Shown here piece after piece: positions 33,825-42,341 of a stretch of DNA of 64,000 nucleotides (positions within the stretch are counted from its first letter, which is position 1; each line of letters starts with the position of its first letter). Source of the DNA: Rhizobium etli 8C-3 (lineage in GTDB: Bacteria; Pseudomonadota; Alphaproteobacteria; Rhizobiales; Rhizobiaceae). Under the pieces are notes generated by a model. It saw only the letters and a program-made list of their open reading frames with translations, had not been told where the DNA came from and ran no database searches. Position numbers and translations under genes: made by a program. The DNA lies in the NCBI RefSeq assembly GCF_001908375.1, contig NZ_CP017241.1, positions 1,677,001 to 1,741,000 on the forward strand, read 5' to 3'.

Positions 33825-34070
33825 ATGCCTATTACTGGATACCAGATAAAAGCTGCCCGTTCTCTCGTCGGAATGGAGCAAGTCGCCTTGGCTGAGAAGG
33901 CCGGTGTGAGTGCGAATACCATCCGGAATATGGAGGCGTATGGTGCCGATCGCGTGAAGGGGCGCACTGAGACGCTCGACGCGGTCACTGATGCACTCAA
34001 GGCGGCCGGGGTAACCTTTATCGATGAGGGGATGAGCGACGGCGGCCCAGGCGTGAGGCTTGGGAAGTGA
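33825..34070 (+). CDS. XRE-family (Cro/CI-like) regulator
   Basis: 81-residue helix-turn-helix protein: ITGYQIKAARSLVGMEQVALAEKAGVSANTIRNMEAYG is a textbook XRE fold (QVALAEKAGVSANTI). The C-terminus VTDALKAAGVTFIDEGMSDG is the short 'AAGV.F' extension common in alphaproteobacterial orphans of this type. Start at 33825 with GGAGCAAAG upstream. It should bind the dyads in front of it. Overlaps the next gene by TGATG, so they are translationally coupled. Confidence 0.9.
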   Translation: MPITGYQIKAARSLVGMEQVALAEKAGVSANTIRNMEAYGADRVKGRTETLDAVTDALKAAGVTFIDEGMSDGGPGVRLGK

Positions 34071-34588
34071 TGCAGACGCTTGCCGCGCTCCTCACTCCGA
34101 CAATTGCAGCAATCGCCATCGTCATCGCTTTCCTGCAATGGCGGACAGCTCACCAGAAGGTGATGCTCGATCTCTTCGAGCGCCGATTAAGGGTTTACGA
34201 TGAGGTCCATAAGGTCGTCGTCTATTTTTGGACGAACGAAGGCAATCTCGTGGGCTTCAATGCCGGACGCAAACTCGCTGCCGCCTACGCAGATGCTCGG
34301 TTTTTGTTCGGGGATGAGGTTCCCGAAGCGATCGAGAGCCTGAAGGCAAAGGTCTACGATCTTTCGCGGCTGAAAAACCGGCTCGAAAAAACTGAAGAAG
34401 ACGGCCCAGAGCGCGAAGCTATTGTGAGTGAAATCCTGGGGATCGAAGACCACTTCAACAAATGGCCGTTGGATTTCTCAGAGCTGTGTTTGCCCTACCT
34501 GAAAATGGACCAGAAGCGTATTCGAACGCCGGCGGAATGGCTGAGTGACAGAAATAAAATCCGTCTAAGCTATGCCGACAAGGAATAG
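34070..34588 (+). CDS. Membrane-anchored protein (hypothetical, element gene)
   Basis: 172 residues: one N-terminal helix (LAALLTPTIAAIAIVIAFLQW) followed by a helical cytosolic part beginning RTAHQKVMLDLFERRLRVYDEV and containing the charged KNRLEKTEEDGPEREAIVSE. The order helix, short linker, 'K..LdLFe.R..vYd' is a common bacterial orphan layout with no known role. Coupled to the XRE gene by overlap. Could be an exclusion or signalling factor; unproven. Confidence 0.65.
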   Translation: MQTLAALLTPTIAAIAIVIAFLQWRTAHQKVMLDLFERRLRVYDEVHKVVVYFWTNEGNLVGFNAGRKLAAAYADARFLFGDEVPEAIESLKAKVYDLSRLKNRLEKTEEDGPEREAIVSEILGIEDHFNKWPLDFSELCLPYLKMDQKRIRTPAEWLSDRNKIRLSYADKE

Positions 34589-34593
34589 ATCAA

Positions 34594-34800
34594 ATGGCCG
34601 ATGTTTCAGCCGATCTCGAAGCCGCTCGTCAGCGCTATAACGACCTTTATCCGGATCGCCCGATCAAGCGGGTCGGCGATACGCTGGAGGCCGTCTTCTA
34701 CCTGTATGGCATCAGGTGCGCCTGGGAGAACGGCCGGCCGCTGACTGAAAAGGAGATTGCGGCGGTCGAGCGGATCACCCCGCCCGGATGTTTCTCCTGA
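34594..34800 (+). CDS. Small hypothetical protein, element gene
   Basis: 68 residues, MADVSADLEAARQRYNDLYP at the start, soluble, with a tyrosine-rich middle (AVFYLYGIRCAWENGRPLT) and the end ITPPGCFS. AGGAATAG lies before the start. It follows the membrane protein by 5 bp and precedes a terminator, closing the plus-strand XRE operon. No family recognised. Confidence 0.65.
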   Translation: MADVSADLEAARQRYNDLYPDRPIKRVGDTLEAVFYLYGIRCAWENGRPLTEKEIAAVERITPPGCFS

Positions 34801-34829
34801 TTGCAACTTGGATGCAGCGCTCAATCGAA

Positions 34830-34860
34830 AAGGCCCGCCGGGGTGTTGGCGGGCCTTCGA
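34830..34860 (+). terminator. Terminator hairpin after the XRE operon
   Basis: AAGGCCCGCC/GGCGGGCCTT, a 10-bp stem with an 8-base loop, 29 bp after the last stop; the T-run is short, so efficiency is uncertain. Confidence 0.6.
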
Positions 34861-35032
34861 ACAGGAGGTCATTAAAAGGCCACCGCCCTGCCTTCTGCGA
34901 CAAAGGCGAAGCGGTGGCTAGAACCGACCAAAGTTCATTAACCATAAAGCGTGAAGCCTTTGTGTATGGCAACTAGCTAATATGGGCTATATCTTCGCCA
35001 ATCGCAGAGAGGTCGGGCTCGCTTGTAGATCG

Positions 35033-35662
35033 TCATGCGCCGGCGGCCTCTCTGGCGAGCCGCATGTAGCGCTTGGCCGCGGGATAACTGATGCGGGCAG
35101 TATCGCGTAGCCATGGAAGCCATTCACCGTGCGGTACCTGAGATCGAGCTGCGATCAGCTTCTGTCCAATTTCGAGCGCCTTATCTCCCCTCGCGTAAAG
35201 GCGAGTGCGGATCTCTGGAACCTTGGCCTTGATACTGCCGGCCGTGTCCTGCGAGGCCAGGCGTTCCTGAGCAAATGCCGTGAGGCGGTAATAGATGGCG
35301 CCGGCAAGCGCATGACGCTGATGGCTGAAGCCGCGGAGCTGGTTGATCGTTGCCATGATCGGCCCGAGCGGAATCCGATCCCACCATTCCAGCCACTCCG
35401 ACGTGCGCTGCTCCACCCATTCAGGACATGCCCTGATGAGGTCAGAGACGGCCCACAGGCTCGTTTGATCGATTAGCGCATTGTTGTCGCGGGTCTCGCT
35501 CAGTGTCGTCATGACGAGCCGGAAATGGCTTTCTCCATATTTCGCAAGGATCTGGCACATGGTGGCCACGGCGCGGGTCTGTCCCGGCTGCGGAAATACA
35601 TTGGCCGGAACGATCTCGACGTCGAACTCTGCGCAGATGGAACGAACAATCACTTCAGACAT
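35033..35662 (-). CDS. DUF3102-like protein (hypothetical, element gene)
   Basis: 209 residues. The C-terminal part KALEIGQKLIAARSQVPHGE then WLPWLRDTARISYPAAKRYMRLA resembles DUF3102, a family in phages and plasmids that contains a helix-turn-helix-like stretch. The N-terminal 130 residues (VEIVPANVFPQPGQTRAVAT, MATINQLRGFSHQRHALAGAIY) are of unknown type. AGGAGCTGAC precedes the start, which follows the tape-measure stop by only 1 bp, so it is the last gene of the morphogenesis run. That position usually belongs to a tail protein, yet the C-terminus suggests DNA binding. Confidence 0.65.
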   Translation of the reverse strand: MSEVIVRSICAEFDVEIVPANVFPQPGQTRAVATMCQILAKYGESHFRLVMTTLSETRDNNALIDQTSLWAVSDLIRACPEWVEQRTSEWLEWWDRIPLGPIMATINQLRGFSHQRHALAGAIYYRLTAFAQERLASQDTAGSIKAKVPEIRTRLYARGDKALEIGQKLIAARSQVPHGEWLPWLRDTARISYPAAKRYMRLAREAAGA

Positions 35663-35663
35663 G

Positions 35664-38282
35664 TCAGCTCCTCACGGTCTGCAGGATCGCGCGGCGGAAT
35701 TGATCCTCCATCGCCTGACGCGAACGGGCATCGCCGATGTTGGCGTTGTGGAAATGATTGATGATCTGGATCGGCCGCTCGGCGGATTTGCCGGTGTTCT
35801 TGCCCTGAGTGCCGTCAGTCACCTTGCTGTCGTCGATGATGATCACCCGCTCGCTGTTCTTCTTGAACAGTTCGACCTTCTGGTCCTCGCCCGGCATGAT
35901 CTGCCCGCCGGTCGCGAAATACGGCGTGTGCAGGTCGCGCATCCCGGTATTGGTGCCGTGGACGGCGGGGCTGATGCCGTAGGTGTCATAGCCGATGGCG
36001 CCGGTGCCGTTGTAGCTGCCGATGCCCATGAAGTTATAGACCGAGGAGAAATCGACACCGCTGTACGGCATGGCGCTGCCATTCGTGCTGCCGTAGCCGC
36101 TACCATAGCCACTGCCGCGACCAGACGATGACGAGGAGCCGCCGCCGCTGCTGTAGGAAGCCGACGCGGCCGCCACAGACTTGATCTGTTTCAGGCAGGC
36201 GATGATCTCCAGATCGTTGCTGTCGGCCGTCTCCCAATATCCGGTATGGATGCGGACTTCCTGCATGATGCTGTAGAGGTGATCCTCGATCAGTGAAAGC
36301 GTATCGCGGCCGCCCGACAGGATCGAGGCGGTGGAATTGGTGTTCGCCACCATCCCGGCGCCGCCCATGGTGACGAGCTCCGGGCCTTCCTCGCCGACGA
36401 GATAGGTTCCGCCGGATGCGACCGGGCCACCGGCTGCGCGGGCGCCGCCGTAGCCGAGCGTCGCGTTCATCATCGCGTAGTCATACGCATCGATGAGCCC
36501 GCTCGTGTTGGTGCTGTAGTTGCCGTTGCCACCATAGACGGTGTGCGCCTGGCCGTTGATCGTGTACTGCTGCGCCCGCATGTCGGCGTTACCGCCGATG
36601 ACATTGACGTTGGCCGTGCCACCGCCAGCAGACGGGACATTGTACTGCTGGATGCCGATCGAGACGATCTTGTCGGGGATGTTGAGGATCGATTGCGACA
36701 GCGACTTGACGCCGGATTCCAGATCCCTGACGCGGATGTTGCCGTTGATCAGCGCATCGACGAACGAGTCGATCGACTTCTTGTCGCCGCCGATCTGCTG
36801 CAGGCTGGCGCGCACCAGTTCCAGGCTCTCATGAGCGGTCTTTGCGGTGATCTGCCCGCCGTCCAGCGCCTTGAAGACCTTCTGGATGGAGGAGGCGGCC
36901 GCCTCGATCGCGCCGGCGGCTTCCTGGCCGATGCTGTCTCCGAAGATATCGGAGACCGGCGTCTGCGCAGCCGCGGCAAGCGTCTTCTGGATATCGGAAA
37001 GTTCGGTCTTCATCGAGCGCAGCTGATTGCCGGTCTGCTCGAAGCTGGTGAGTGTCTGCCGGCGGGCATCCATGATCTGCTGGTTGACGTCGACGACGGT
37101 GGTCGATGCCTGGCTGGCCGCCGTGGCGATGCTGCCAATCGCCTGACCGAGCGAGGTTGCGCCCTGAATGGACTTCGAGAAATCCATGTTGGCAAGGTCG
37201 GCAAGCCCGGAGCGGGCGCGGTTGGCGCCGATGCGATCGACGATGTTTCCTGCCCCCTCACGCAACGGTTGGCTCGACATGATCGCCCGCTGACGCGCAG
37301 CATGTTCCTGCGCCGCCGTTGTGAGATCCGTCGCATAGGTATTCTCGAGCCTCTGTATCGTCTGCCCCGACGTGTCCAGCATCGATAGGTCAACGCCTGG
37401 AATCTTGTTAAAGGCACCGATGATCTGATTGACCGCTTCCTTCGAGGCATTCACCAGCTTGTTCAGGTGATCGATCGCGACGTTCACAGCACCAACGAAA
37501 GCGCCGCCAACGATGTTCGGAAGCTGATCCCAGACGAAAGCGACGTCAACTCCAGCCGCGCGGAACGAGTTGATGACAAGCTCGGCGACATCCACGGCGG
37601 CCGACTGCAATTTCCCGAAGGCATAGATCAGTGGATCGACGATCGTCGACACTGCTGGCCCGAAGGTGTTCTGCAGCGCGTCCCGAATGGTCTGGAACGT
37701 CGCCGTCATGACTTCGCCCCATGAGACGGAACTATGCAGGGCGCTTTCCGCCTCGGTCTTGATGTGAGATAGCCCGAGCGCGACAGGAGCGAGCACAGCG
37801 CCCCAACGTCCGAAGCGCGTTGCTGCCTCTCCTGCCATCTTTCCAGTCTCGCGGAGAGCCGCGACGACGCCGCCCTGTCCTGCGTAGATCTGGGAGATCT
37901 GGGAGCCTTGCTGCGCCATTACCATCAACGGATTCATGCCGGAGGCGAGGGAAACAGCGACGTCGTTCAACTGGAAGATCAGGTTGCGGCGCTGGAAGGC
38001 GGCGAGACTGGCCGTCCTGCTCATGTTGGTCGCCATGGCGCTATATGCGCGACCGGCATAATCTGCCGATGCGCTAAAGTCTCTCATGTCTCGGCTGGCG
38101 CCCTGTGCGGACACGCCGACGGCACGCATCGCCCTGCCGCTTTTCGCTGACAGGCTCTGAACGCTCTGCTCAGCCTTCGCGGCTGCAGCGGCTACTTCTT
38201 CAATCGTTCGTTTGACGACTCGGCCGCCGGTCTCAGCTCCCGAGGGGTCAATGACGATGTTGAGTGTCTTGTTGCTGGTCAT
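35664..38282 (-). CDS. Phage tail tape-measure protein
   Basis: 872 residues, the largest gene of the element. Features: long alanine- and glutamine-rich helices at the N-terminus (VKRTIEEVAAAAAKAEQSVQ), the tape-measure motif FQLNDVAVSLASGMNPLMVM then AQQGSQISQIYAG, and near the C-terminus GGTYLVGEEGPELVTMGGAG, the canonical 'YLVGE.GPE' of lambda-type tape measures. A serine/glycine-rich stretch (SSGGGSSSSSGRGSGYG) follows. In siphophages it sets tail length and helps DNA entry. Presence without tail-tube or baseplate genes is unusual. Confidence 0.92.
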   Translation of the reverse strand: MTSNKTLNIVIDPSGAETGGRVVKRTIEEVAAAAAKAEQSVQSLSAKSGRAMRAVGVSAQGASRDMRDFSASADYAGRAYSAMATNMSRTASLAAFQRRNLIFQLNDVAVSLASGMNPLMVMAQQGSQISQIYAGQGGVVAALRETGKMAGEAATRFGRWGAVLAPVALGLSHIKTEAESALHSSVSWGEVMTATFQTIRDALQNTFGPAVSTIVDPLIYAFGKLQSAAVDVAELVINSFRAAGVDVAFVWDQLPNIVGGAFVGAVNVAIDHLNKLVNASKEAVNQIIGAFNKIPGVDLSMLDTSGQTIQRLENTYATDLTTAAQEHAARQRAIMSSQPLREGAGNIVDRIGANRARSGLADLANMDFSKSIQGATSLGQAIGSIATAASQASTTVVDVNQQIMDARRQTLTSFEQTGNQLRSMKTELSDIQKTLAAAAQTPVSDIFGDSIGQEAAGAIEAAASSIQKVFKALDGGQITAKTAHESLELVRASLQQIGGDKKSIDSFVDALINGNIRVRDLESGVKSLSQSILNIPDKIVSIGIQQYNVPSAGGGTANVNVIGGNADMRAQQYTINGQAHTVYGGNGNYSTNTSGLIDAYDYAMMNATLGYGGARAAGGPVASGGTYLVGEEGPELVTMGGAGMVANTNSTASILSGGRDTLSLIEDHLYSIMQEVRIHTGYWETADSNDLEIIACLKQIKSVAAASASYSSGGGSSSSSGRGSGYGSGYGSTNGSAMPYSGVDFSSVYNFMGIGSYNGTGAIGYDTYGISPAVHGTNTGMRDLHTPYFATGGQIMPGEDQKVELFKKNSERVIIIDDSKVTDGTQGKNTGKSAERPIQIINHFHNANIGDARSRQAMEDQFRRAILQTVRS

Positions 38283-38289
38283 ATCGTCC

Positions 38290-38679
38290 TCACAGGATCA
38301 TGGATTCGAGTTCAGCGAACGTCAGAGCGACCACGCCGGCCGGCGCTTGCTTGGAATGGCCAGTTTCGAGCGCGGCCGCGTACGGGACGTTGTTGGAGAT
38401 GTAGATAGCCTGGTCCGGTCCGGCCGATGCGATCAATGCGGCGCCCTTGGCTATGACGCTTCCGCCGGATTTGTCCGTTTCTGCTGTGACCGAATAATCG
38501 ATCCGATTGACTGCCACGTTCCAGTTGCCACGGAACCGGCCAGTGTCGACGGGGGATTTCATCACCACCCCGCGCAGCGCATGCAAGGCGAGTTTCTGAA
38601 CGACCGGTTTCACCATCTCCTCGGGGATGGAGTCGACGAATTTCCGAAGATCGAGCGCAAAATTGAACGCGTCGGCCAT
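38290..38679 (-). CDS. HK97 gp10-like phage protein
   Basis: 129 residues. ALHALRGVVMKSPVDTGRFR then GNWNVAVNRIDYS and IYISNNVPYAAALETGHSKQ followed by APAGVV is the standard pattern of the HK97 gp10 family (tail-completion or head-tail joining protein). Start at 38679 with GGGGTGACG upstream. It lies 7 bp before the tape measure, whereas in HK97-like phages the tail tube and chaperones normally sit between them. Confidence 0.9.
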   Translation of the reverse strand: MADAFNFALDLRKFVDSIPEEMVKPVVQKLALHALRGVVMKSPVDTGRFRGNWNVAVNRIDYSVTAETDKSGGSVIAKGAALIASAGPDQAIYISNNVPYAAALETGHSKQAPAGVVALTFAELESMIL

Positions 38680-38681
38680 CG

Positions 38682-39050
38682 TCACCCCTTTCTATCGTGT
38701 AGGACGGCGAGTGCCTGTCGAAAGTCTCGAAAAAGGACATCGAGGATAGCAAGGGCATGCTCGCCGACGTCACGCACCGCCAGATGATCCTCAGCAGGCC
38801 ACGGCCGGTTGCGGAATGCCGCAAGCATCGTTTCGATCTCTGCTTTTCTGCCACGGTAAAGCTTCACCAGTTCCGCCCGTGCAAGCCGATAGCCGCCGTC
38901 GCAAGTCAACAGATCGTGCGCGGCGATGCCAAAGGCCGCGACGCTATCCTTGAAGGTCGCCGCCGCGGTGATAGCATCGAAAGCTGCGCCCCCCGCCGCT
39001 GTGACGCCACGGTGCCCGGTTCCTTCACCATGGAGCGGTAGGGGTCGCAT
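38682..39050 (-). CDS. Hypothetical protein, element morphogenesis run
   Basis: 122 residues. It begins MRPLPLHGEGTGHRGVTAAG and continues with a helical domain (FDAITAAATFKDSVAAFGIA, RLARAELVKLYRGRKAEIET). By position it would be a head-tail or tail-terminator component, but no motif proves this. The first residues could belong to a short leader; the start at 39050 is 4 bp after the preceding stop. Confidence 0.6.
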   Translation of the reverse strand: MRPLPLHGEGTGHRGVTAAGGAAFDAITAAATFKDSVAAFGIAAHDLLTCDGGYRLARAELVKLYRGRKAEIETMLAAFRNRPWPAEDHLAVRDVGEHALAILDVLFRDFRQALAVLHDRKG

Positions 39051-39054
39051 TTCG

Positions 39055-39327
39055 TCAGGCCGCCTTGGCCGAAGCGTTAGATTCGATGCGCGAAACCCGC
39101 AGAATTTCGCGGGCGAAAGCGCGAGCCCTTTCAAAGGCTTCACGCTCGCCGGCGCCGCTCTGGCCCGCACGCTCGATGTTCGCCACCTTCTCGAGATAGC
39201 GGTCGAAATGACTGTCGATCCGGTTTGCGATCTCGACCGTCGGCAGAGTGGTGTTTGCGATGTCCTCCAGAGCGGCCCGCAAAAGCCCTCTGGCGAGGTC
39301 CGTAAGTTCGATGGTGCTCGTGTCCAT
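39055..39327 (-). CDS. Hypothetical helical protein, element morphogenesis run
   Basis: 90-residue acidic, all-helical protein: DTSTIELTDLARGLLRAALE, then VEIANRIDSHFDRYLEKVAN and EREAFERARAFAREILRVSR. No cysteines, no signal. GGATAGGAAT gives a good start at 39327. Size and helicity would fit a connector, chaperone or scaffold, but no family was recognised. Confidence 0.6.
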   Translation of the reverse strand: MDTSTIELTDLARGLLRAALEDIANTTLPTVEIANRIDSHFDRYLEKVANIERAGQSGAGEREAFERARAFAREILRVSRIESNASAKAA

Positions 39328-39343
39328 ATTCCTATCCATCCCG

Positions 39344-40237
39344 TTAGGCGGCCTTGCCGCCGAGTTTTTCAATCGCGTCGCGGAAGGCGCGGTCATCAGA
39401 GCGCTTGTGCTCAATCTTGACAGCCTCCAGCAGTTGTTCCTGCTCGTTGAGGTTCATGGCCTTCACGCTCGACATGATCGAATCGAAGTCGAGGAGTTTG
39501 GGCTGAGGCTTGGTCGCCCGAATCTCCGCAAGACGATCGATCTCGTCCTCGACGTCACGGAACTCCGCATTGAAATCGTGGTCGGTCATACCCAGCGCGT
39601 CTCGGACGTCGGAGCGGGCGCCATCAACCGCCTGTTCGACTGTCTTCACGCACTCGTCCAGCTCGTTCAATGCCTCGATTTCGTCACCATAGCGTTGCTC
39701 AATGAGCTTCTGCACAAGGTCATCGCGGGTCGACGGCAGCAAGCCCGTCAGTTCCACGGGCACGGATATCGCGGCTTCCACGATGAAGGGGTCACTGGAG
39801 CGCCTTACAGCGCTCGTGCGCTCATCCGGTGCCAGGGTGCGAAGCCACGCCCGTACCTCCTGGCGCCGCATTTCACTGACGATGTCTTTGGGATCATGGT
39901 CGTATGGCTTCATTGCCGCACGGCGAGATTCGACCTCTCTCCGAAACTGCCGGACCTTCTCGGCCGCTGCGGTTCGGATCGCTGGGATGGTTTCGGTTCG
40001 CACCACTCCCTTCAGCTCGTCGGCAAGGCCGGAGGGCGTGTACTTTCCCTTCCGGTTCAGATCGTCACGCTTCGCCTTCAGGCTATCCGCCGCGTCCTGA
40101 ATATCGCTGTAGAGCTGCCGCAGCGTGGTGAATGGGCCGCTCTCGCCAGGATCGCGCCACTGCGGCATCCATACACCTATCCACTTGCCCTTGTCGGATC
40201 GCCCTTTGCCAGGGAATTTAGAATCAGCGTTATGCAT
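39344..40237 (-). CDS. Hypothetical coiled-coil protein, element morphogenesis run
   Basis: 297 residues, start at 40237 (MHNADSKFPGKGRSDKGKWI) with GGAGACAAGAGCG upstream; it overlaps the previous gene by 8 bp. Long charged helices dominate (LYSDIQDAADSLKAKRDDLN, ALNELDECVKTVEQAVDGAR, FRDVEDEIDRLAEIRATKPQ), and the middle includes the conserved-looking DIVSEMRRQEVRAWLRTLAP. It occupies the place where portal and capsid genes are expected after TerL, but it has no portal or capsid features. A scaffold- or adaptor-like role is only a guess. Confidence 0.6.
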   Translation of the reverse strand: MHNADSKFPGKGRSDKGKWIGVWMPQWRDPGESGPFTTLRQLYSDIQDAADSLKAKRDDLNRKGKYTPSGLADELKGVVRTETIPAIRTAAAEKVRQFRREVESRRAAMKPYDHDPKDIVSEMRRQEVRAWLRTLAPDERTSAVRRSSDPFIVEAAISVPVELTGLLPSTRDDLVQKLIEQRYGDEIEALNELDECVKTVEQAVDGARSDVRDALGMTDHDFNAEFRDVEDEIDRLAEIRATKPQPKLLDFDSIMSSVKAMNLNEQEQLLEAVKIEHKRSDDRAFRDAIEKLGGKAA

Positions 40238-40403
40238 CGCTCTTGTCTCCAAGCTTGAGGTCGCCGCGGACGCTCTTTCGCGCCTGGGCAAGGTTTTGCG
40301 ATTGATGCGACATGTCGGTCGGTTTCGTGTCGGGCTGCCGGCCGAACTTGCTCATGTCGACGGTGACGCCGAGTTTTACTGTCGTGGTGTGCGAGGGCTT
40401 CAT
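40230..40403 (-). CDS. Small hypothetical protein, element morphogenesis run
   Basis: 57 residues, polar and basic: MKPSHTTTVKLGVTVDMSKF, then SHQSQNLAQARKSVRGDLKL. AAAGGA precedes the start at 40403 at good spacing; an alternative start at 40436 overlaps the TerL stop by ATGA and would add 11 residues. No family recognised. Confidence 0.55.
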   Translation of the reverse strand: MKPSHTTTVKLGVTVDMSKFGRQPDTKPTDMSHQSQNLAQARKSVRGDLKLGDKSDA

Positions 40404-40432
40404 TGGTGAGATCCTTTCAAATCCTGAGGGTT

Positions 40433-41863
40433 TCATCGGCCGTATCCACGCCCGCCGGTCTCAAGTGCCTCCCAGAGTTCCATCGTGACCACGGTGTTGA
40501 CCGGCTTCACGGACGCATTGAGAGCGCCGGCCACCGCGTTCGCCAGGTCGTCATGGCCGCCAGGGGCGTGGTCGATGCTTTCCTTGCCGCCGCGGCTGAC
40601 ACGGCGCTCCAGGTTTACGATCTGGTTGACGAGGCGATTATCGTCGAGAAGATCGACGGTGCCGCTGTTCAGCATCGGCAAGAGGTCACGATAGAGGTCT
40701 GACCGGATCTTCTCCGATAGCTTGTAAGAGATACCCCTCTTGCGGAACTGTTCGCGAGGCCATTCGCCGGCATAGCGGTCGCCTTCGACTTCATGGATAC
40801 CGTAGCTGGCCAACGTCTTGGCAAAGTCGTCGACAACAGCTTCTGGGCTGAATGGTGGCTTGATCTCGCGCGTGCAGTCGAGAACAACGCGCCGGCCCTC
40901 GCTGTGACTGATTGCCAGCGTCATGGAGTCGTTGCTGCCGCCGCTCGGGTCGACAAAGCCGCGGTAGCGGACACCGGATATACGGGGACGCTCATAAACG
41001 CCGGTAGTGACGCAGGCCTCGACGACTTCAAGGCTGACGAAGTCCTCGATATCGGAGCGGAACTCAGCCATGTATTCGGCCGATGCCGAGGACTGGTCAC
41101 GCTCGAGCGCACGGTCGACGACCGATTGCGGTATTGTTGGGTTCATCTCTCGCGTGGCGGCTCGCCAGACGAGCGGAGCGTCATCCTTGCTCCAAAACCG
41201 CTTGAAGGCATCCCACAGCGCGCCACGGCGCGCATGAGGCGAAGAGGCACACAGCAGCATCGAAGTCGGGATGGAAGCCATACCGGGCCGGATCGCGTCC
41301 AGGATCGCGTAATCGGGCTCTGCCGCGTCATCCGTCCGCCAGAAGGCGAGCTCGTCGCACAAGACGGCGGCATAGGTGTAGCCGCGCGTCGACCGAAACG
41401 AAGCCGTCCCCACCTCAATGGTCGTGCTGTTGTCGAGATCGAAGGAATCGGCCGTGTCGCGTTCCACCATGTCCTTGAGCAACGGGATGTTGTCGAGCAT
41501 CGCTCGAACATAACGAAGGATCACACGCGCCTGCCGGCGATCGGTCGCTATAACCAGGACCGTGGCGCGTTCGCCCGGTGCCAGATACTGCCGATAGTCG
41601 AAGAAGCAGGCCAGGAAGACCGCGATAAGGGCCATTGTGAAGGATTTTCCACCACGGCGACCGATGACAAGCCAGGCCTCCCGTTGCGCTTCTGTAGGCG
41701 CTTCCTGGCGGCCCGTATGCTTCTGATAAAGCTCGAGCTGCTCGTCAGTCATCGGTAGGCCGAACAACGCAGCCAGGAAGGCAAACCACGCGACATAGGT
41801 GTCTCGGTTCTTGAACCAAGGCGCAAAGATCTCGGGATGTGCGCAGGCCTGAAGGATGTTCAT
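40433..41863 (-). CDS. terL: Phage terminase large subunit
   Basis: 476-residue DNA-packaging motor and nuclease. The ATPase has Walker A GRRGGKS (K73) and Walker B AAVLCDELAFW; the following SSPHARRGALWDAF is the coupling motif region. The RNase H-like nuclease starts at RYRGFVDPSGGSNDSMTLAI (first acidic residue) and a later acidic cluster is at HAPGGHDDLANAVA. All catalytic motifs are intact and the length is normal, so it should be active. It overlaps the small upstream gene by ATGA. In the element no portal is visible for it to dock on. Confidence 0.94.
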   Translation of the reverse strand: MNILQACAHPEIFAPWFKNRDTYVAWFAFLAALFGLPMTDEQLELYQKHTGRQEAPTEAQREAWLVIGRRGGKSFTMALIAVFLACFFDYRQYLAPGERATVLVIATDRRQARVILRYVRAMLDNIPLLKDMVERDTADSFDLDNSTTIEVGTASFRSTRGYTYAAVLCDELAFWRTDDAAEPDYAILDAIRPGMASIPTSMLLCASSPHARRGALWDAFKRFWSKDDAPLVWRAATREMNPTIPQSVVDRALERDQSSASAEYMAEFRSDIEDFVSLEVVEACVTTGVYERPRISGVRYRGFVDPSGGSNDSMTLAISHSEGRRVVLDCTREIKPPFSPEAVVDDFAKTLASYGIHEVEGDRYAGEWPREQFRKRGISYKLSEKIRSDLYRDLLPMLNSGTVDLLDDNRLVNQIVNLERRVSRGGKESIDHAPGGHDDLANAVAGALNASVKPVNTVVTMELWEALETGGRGYGR

Positions 41864-42216
41864 GCAGCGGCGCTCTCAGCGAGGAGATCCTGAAGGCTAC
41901 GCTTGGGCCTGCTCTTGGGCTGATCGGCTCCCAGATCGCGCATGATCCGGGTGAGCGCATTCGACCACGCGAGGTATTGCCGGCTGTCACGCTCAGACAG
42001 AGGGCCACCGTCGTCCAGCGTCTTAGCATCCATCAGGGACACATGAAGCTGAAGCCACGCGGCACGATCGATAAGGGCTTTCTGGGTGGCTGTAGGCCTT
42101 CCGCCGATGTGCGCCGTGAGATCGTCTCGCACGGTTTGCATCAGCCGTGCTTCTCGCGTGCGTCCGTCCAGCTTCGCCAGCACATTAGGGCGGGAATACG
42201 GGCCTATGTCAGGCAT
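41860..42216 (-). CDS. Terminase-small-subunit-like protein
   Basis: 118 residues: MPDIGPYSRPNVLAKLDGRT then EARLMQTVRDDLTAHIGGRP, TQKALIDRAAWLQLHVSLMD, and a tail (YLAWSNALTRIMRDLGADQP). Helical throughout; its position directly before and overlapping TerL, and its helical DNA-binding look, suggest the small subunit that recognises packaging DNA. No classic helix-turn-helix was pinned down. Start at 42216 with GGAGATGGAACC before it. Confidence 0.65.
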   Translation of the reverse strand: MPDIGPYSRPNVLAKLDGRTREARLMQTVRDDLTAHIGGRPTATQKALIDRAAWLQLHVSLMDAKTLDDGGPLSERDSRQYLAWSNALTRIMRDLGADQPKSRPKRSLQDLLAESAAA

Positions 42217-42341
42217 AAGGTTCCATCTCCGGGCCATGGGCGTCATCACGACGGCCAATCACTGCATCTTGTGGATGCCCTTACTATCTACCCTGTATCT
42301 GGGGGATATTCAAGAACGTTTGCGGAACATGCTGGAGCGGC

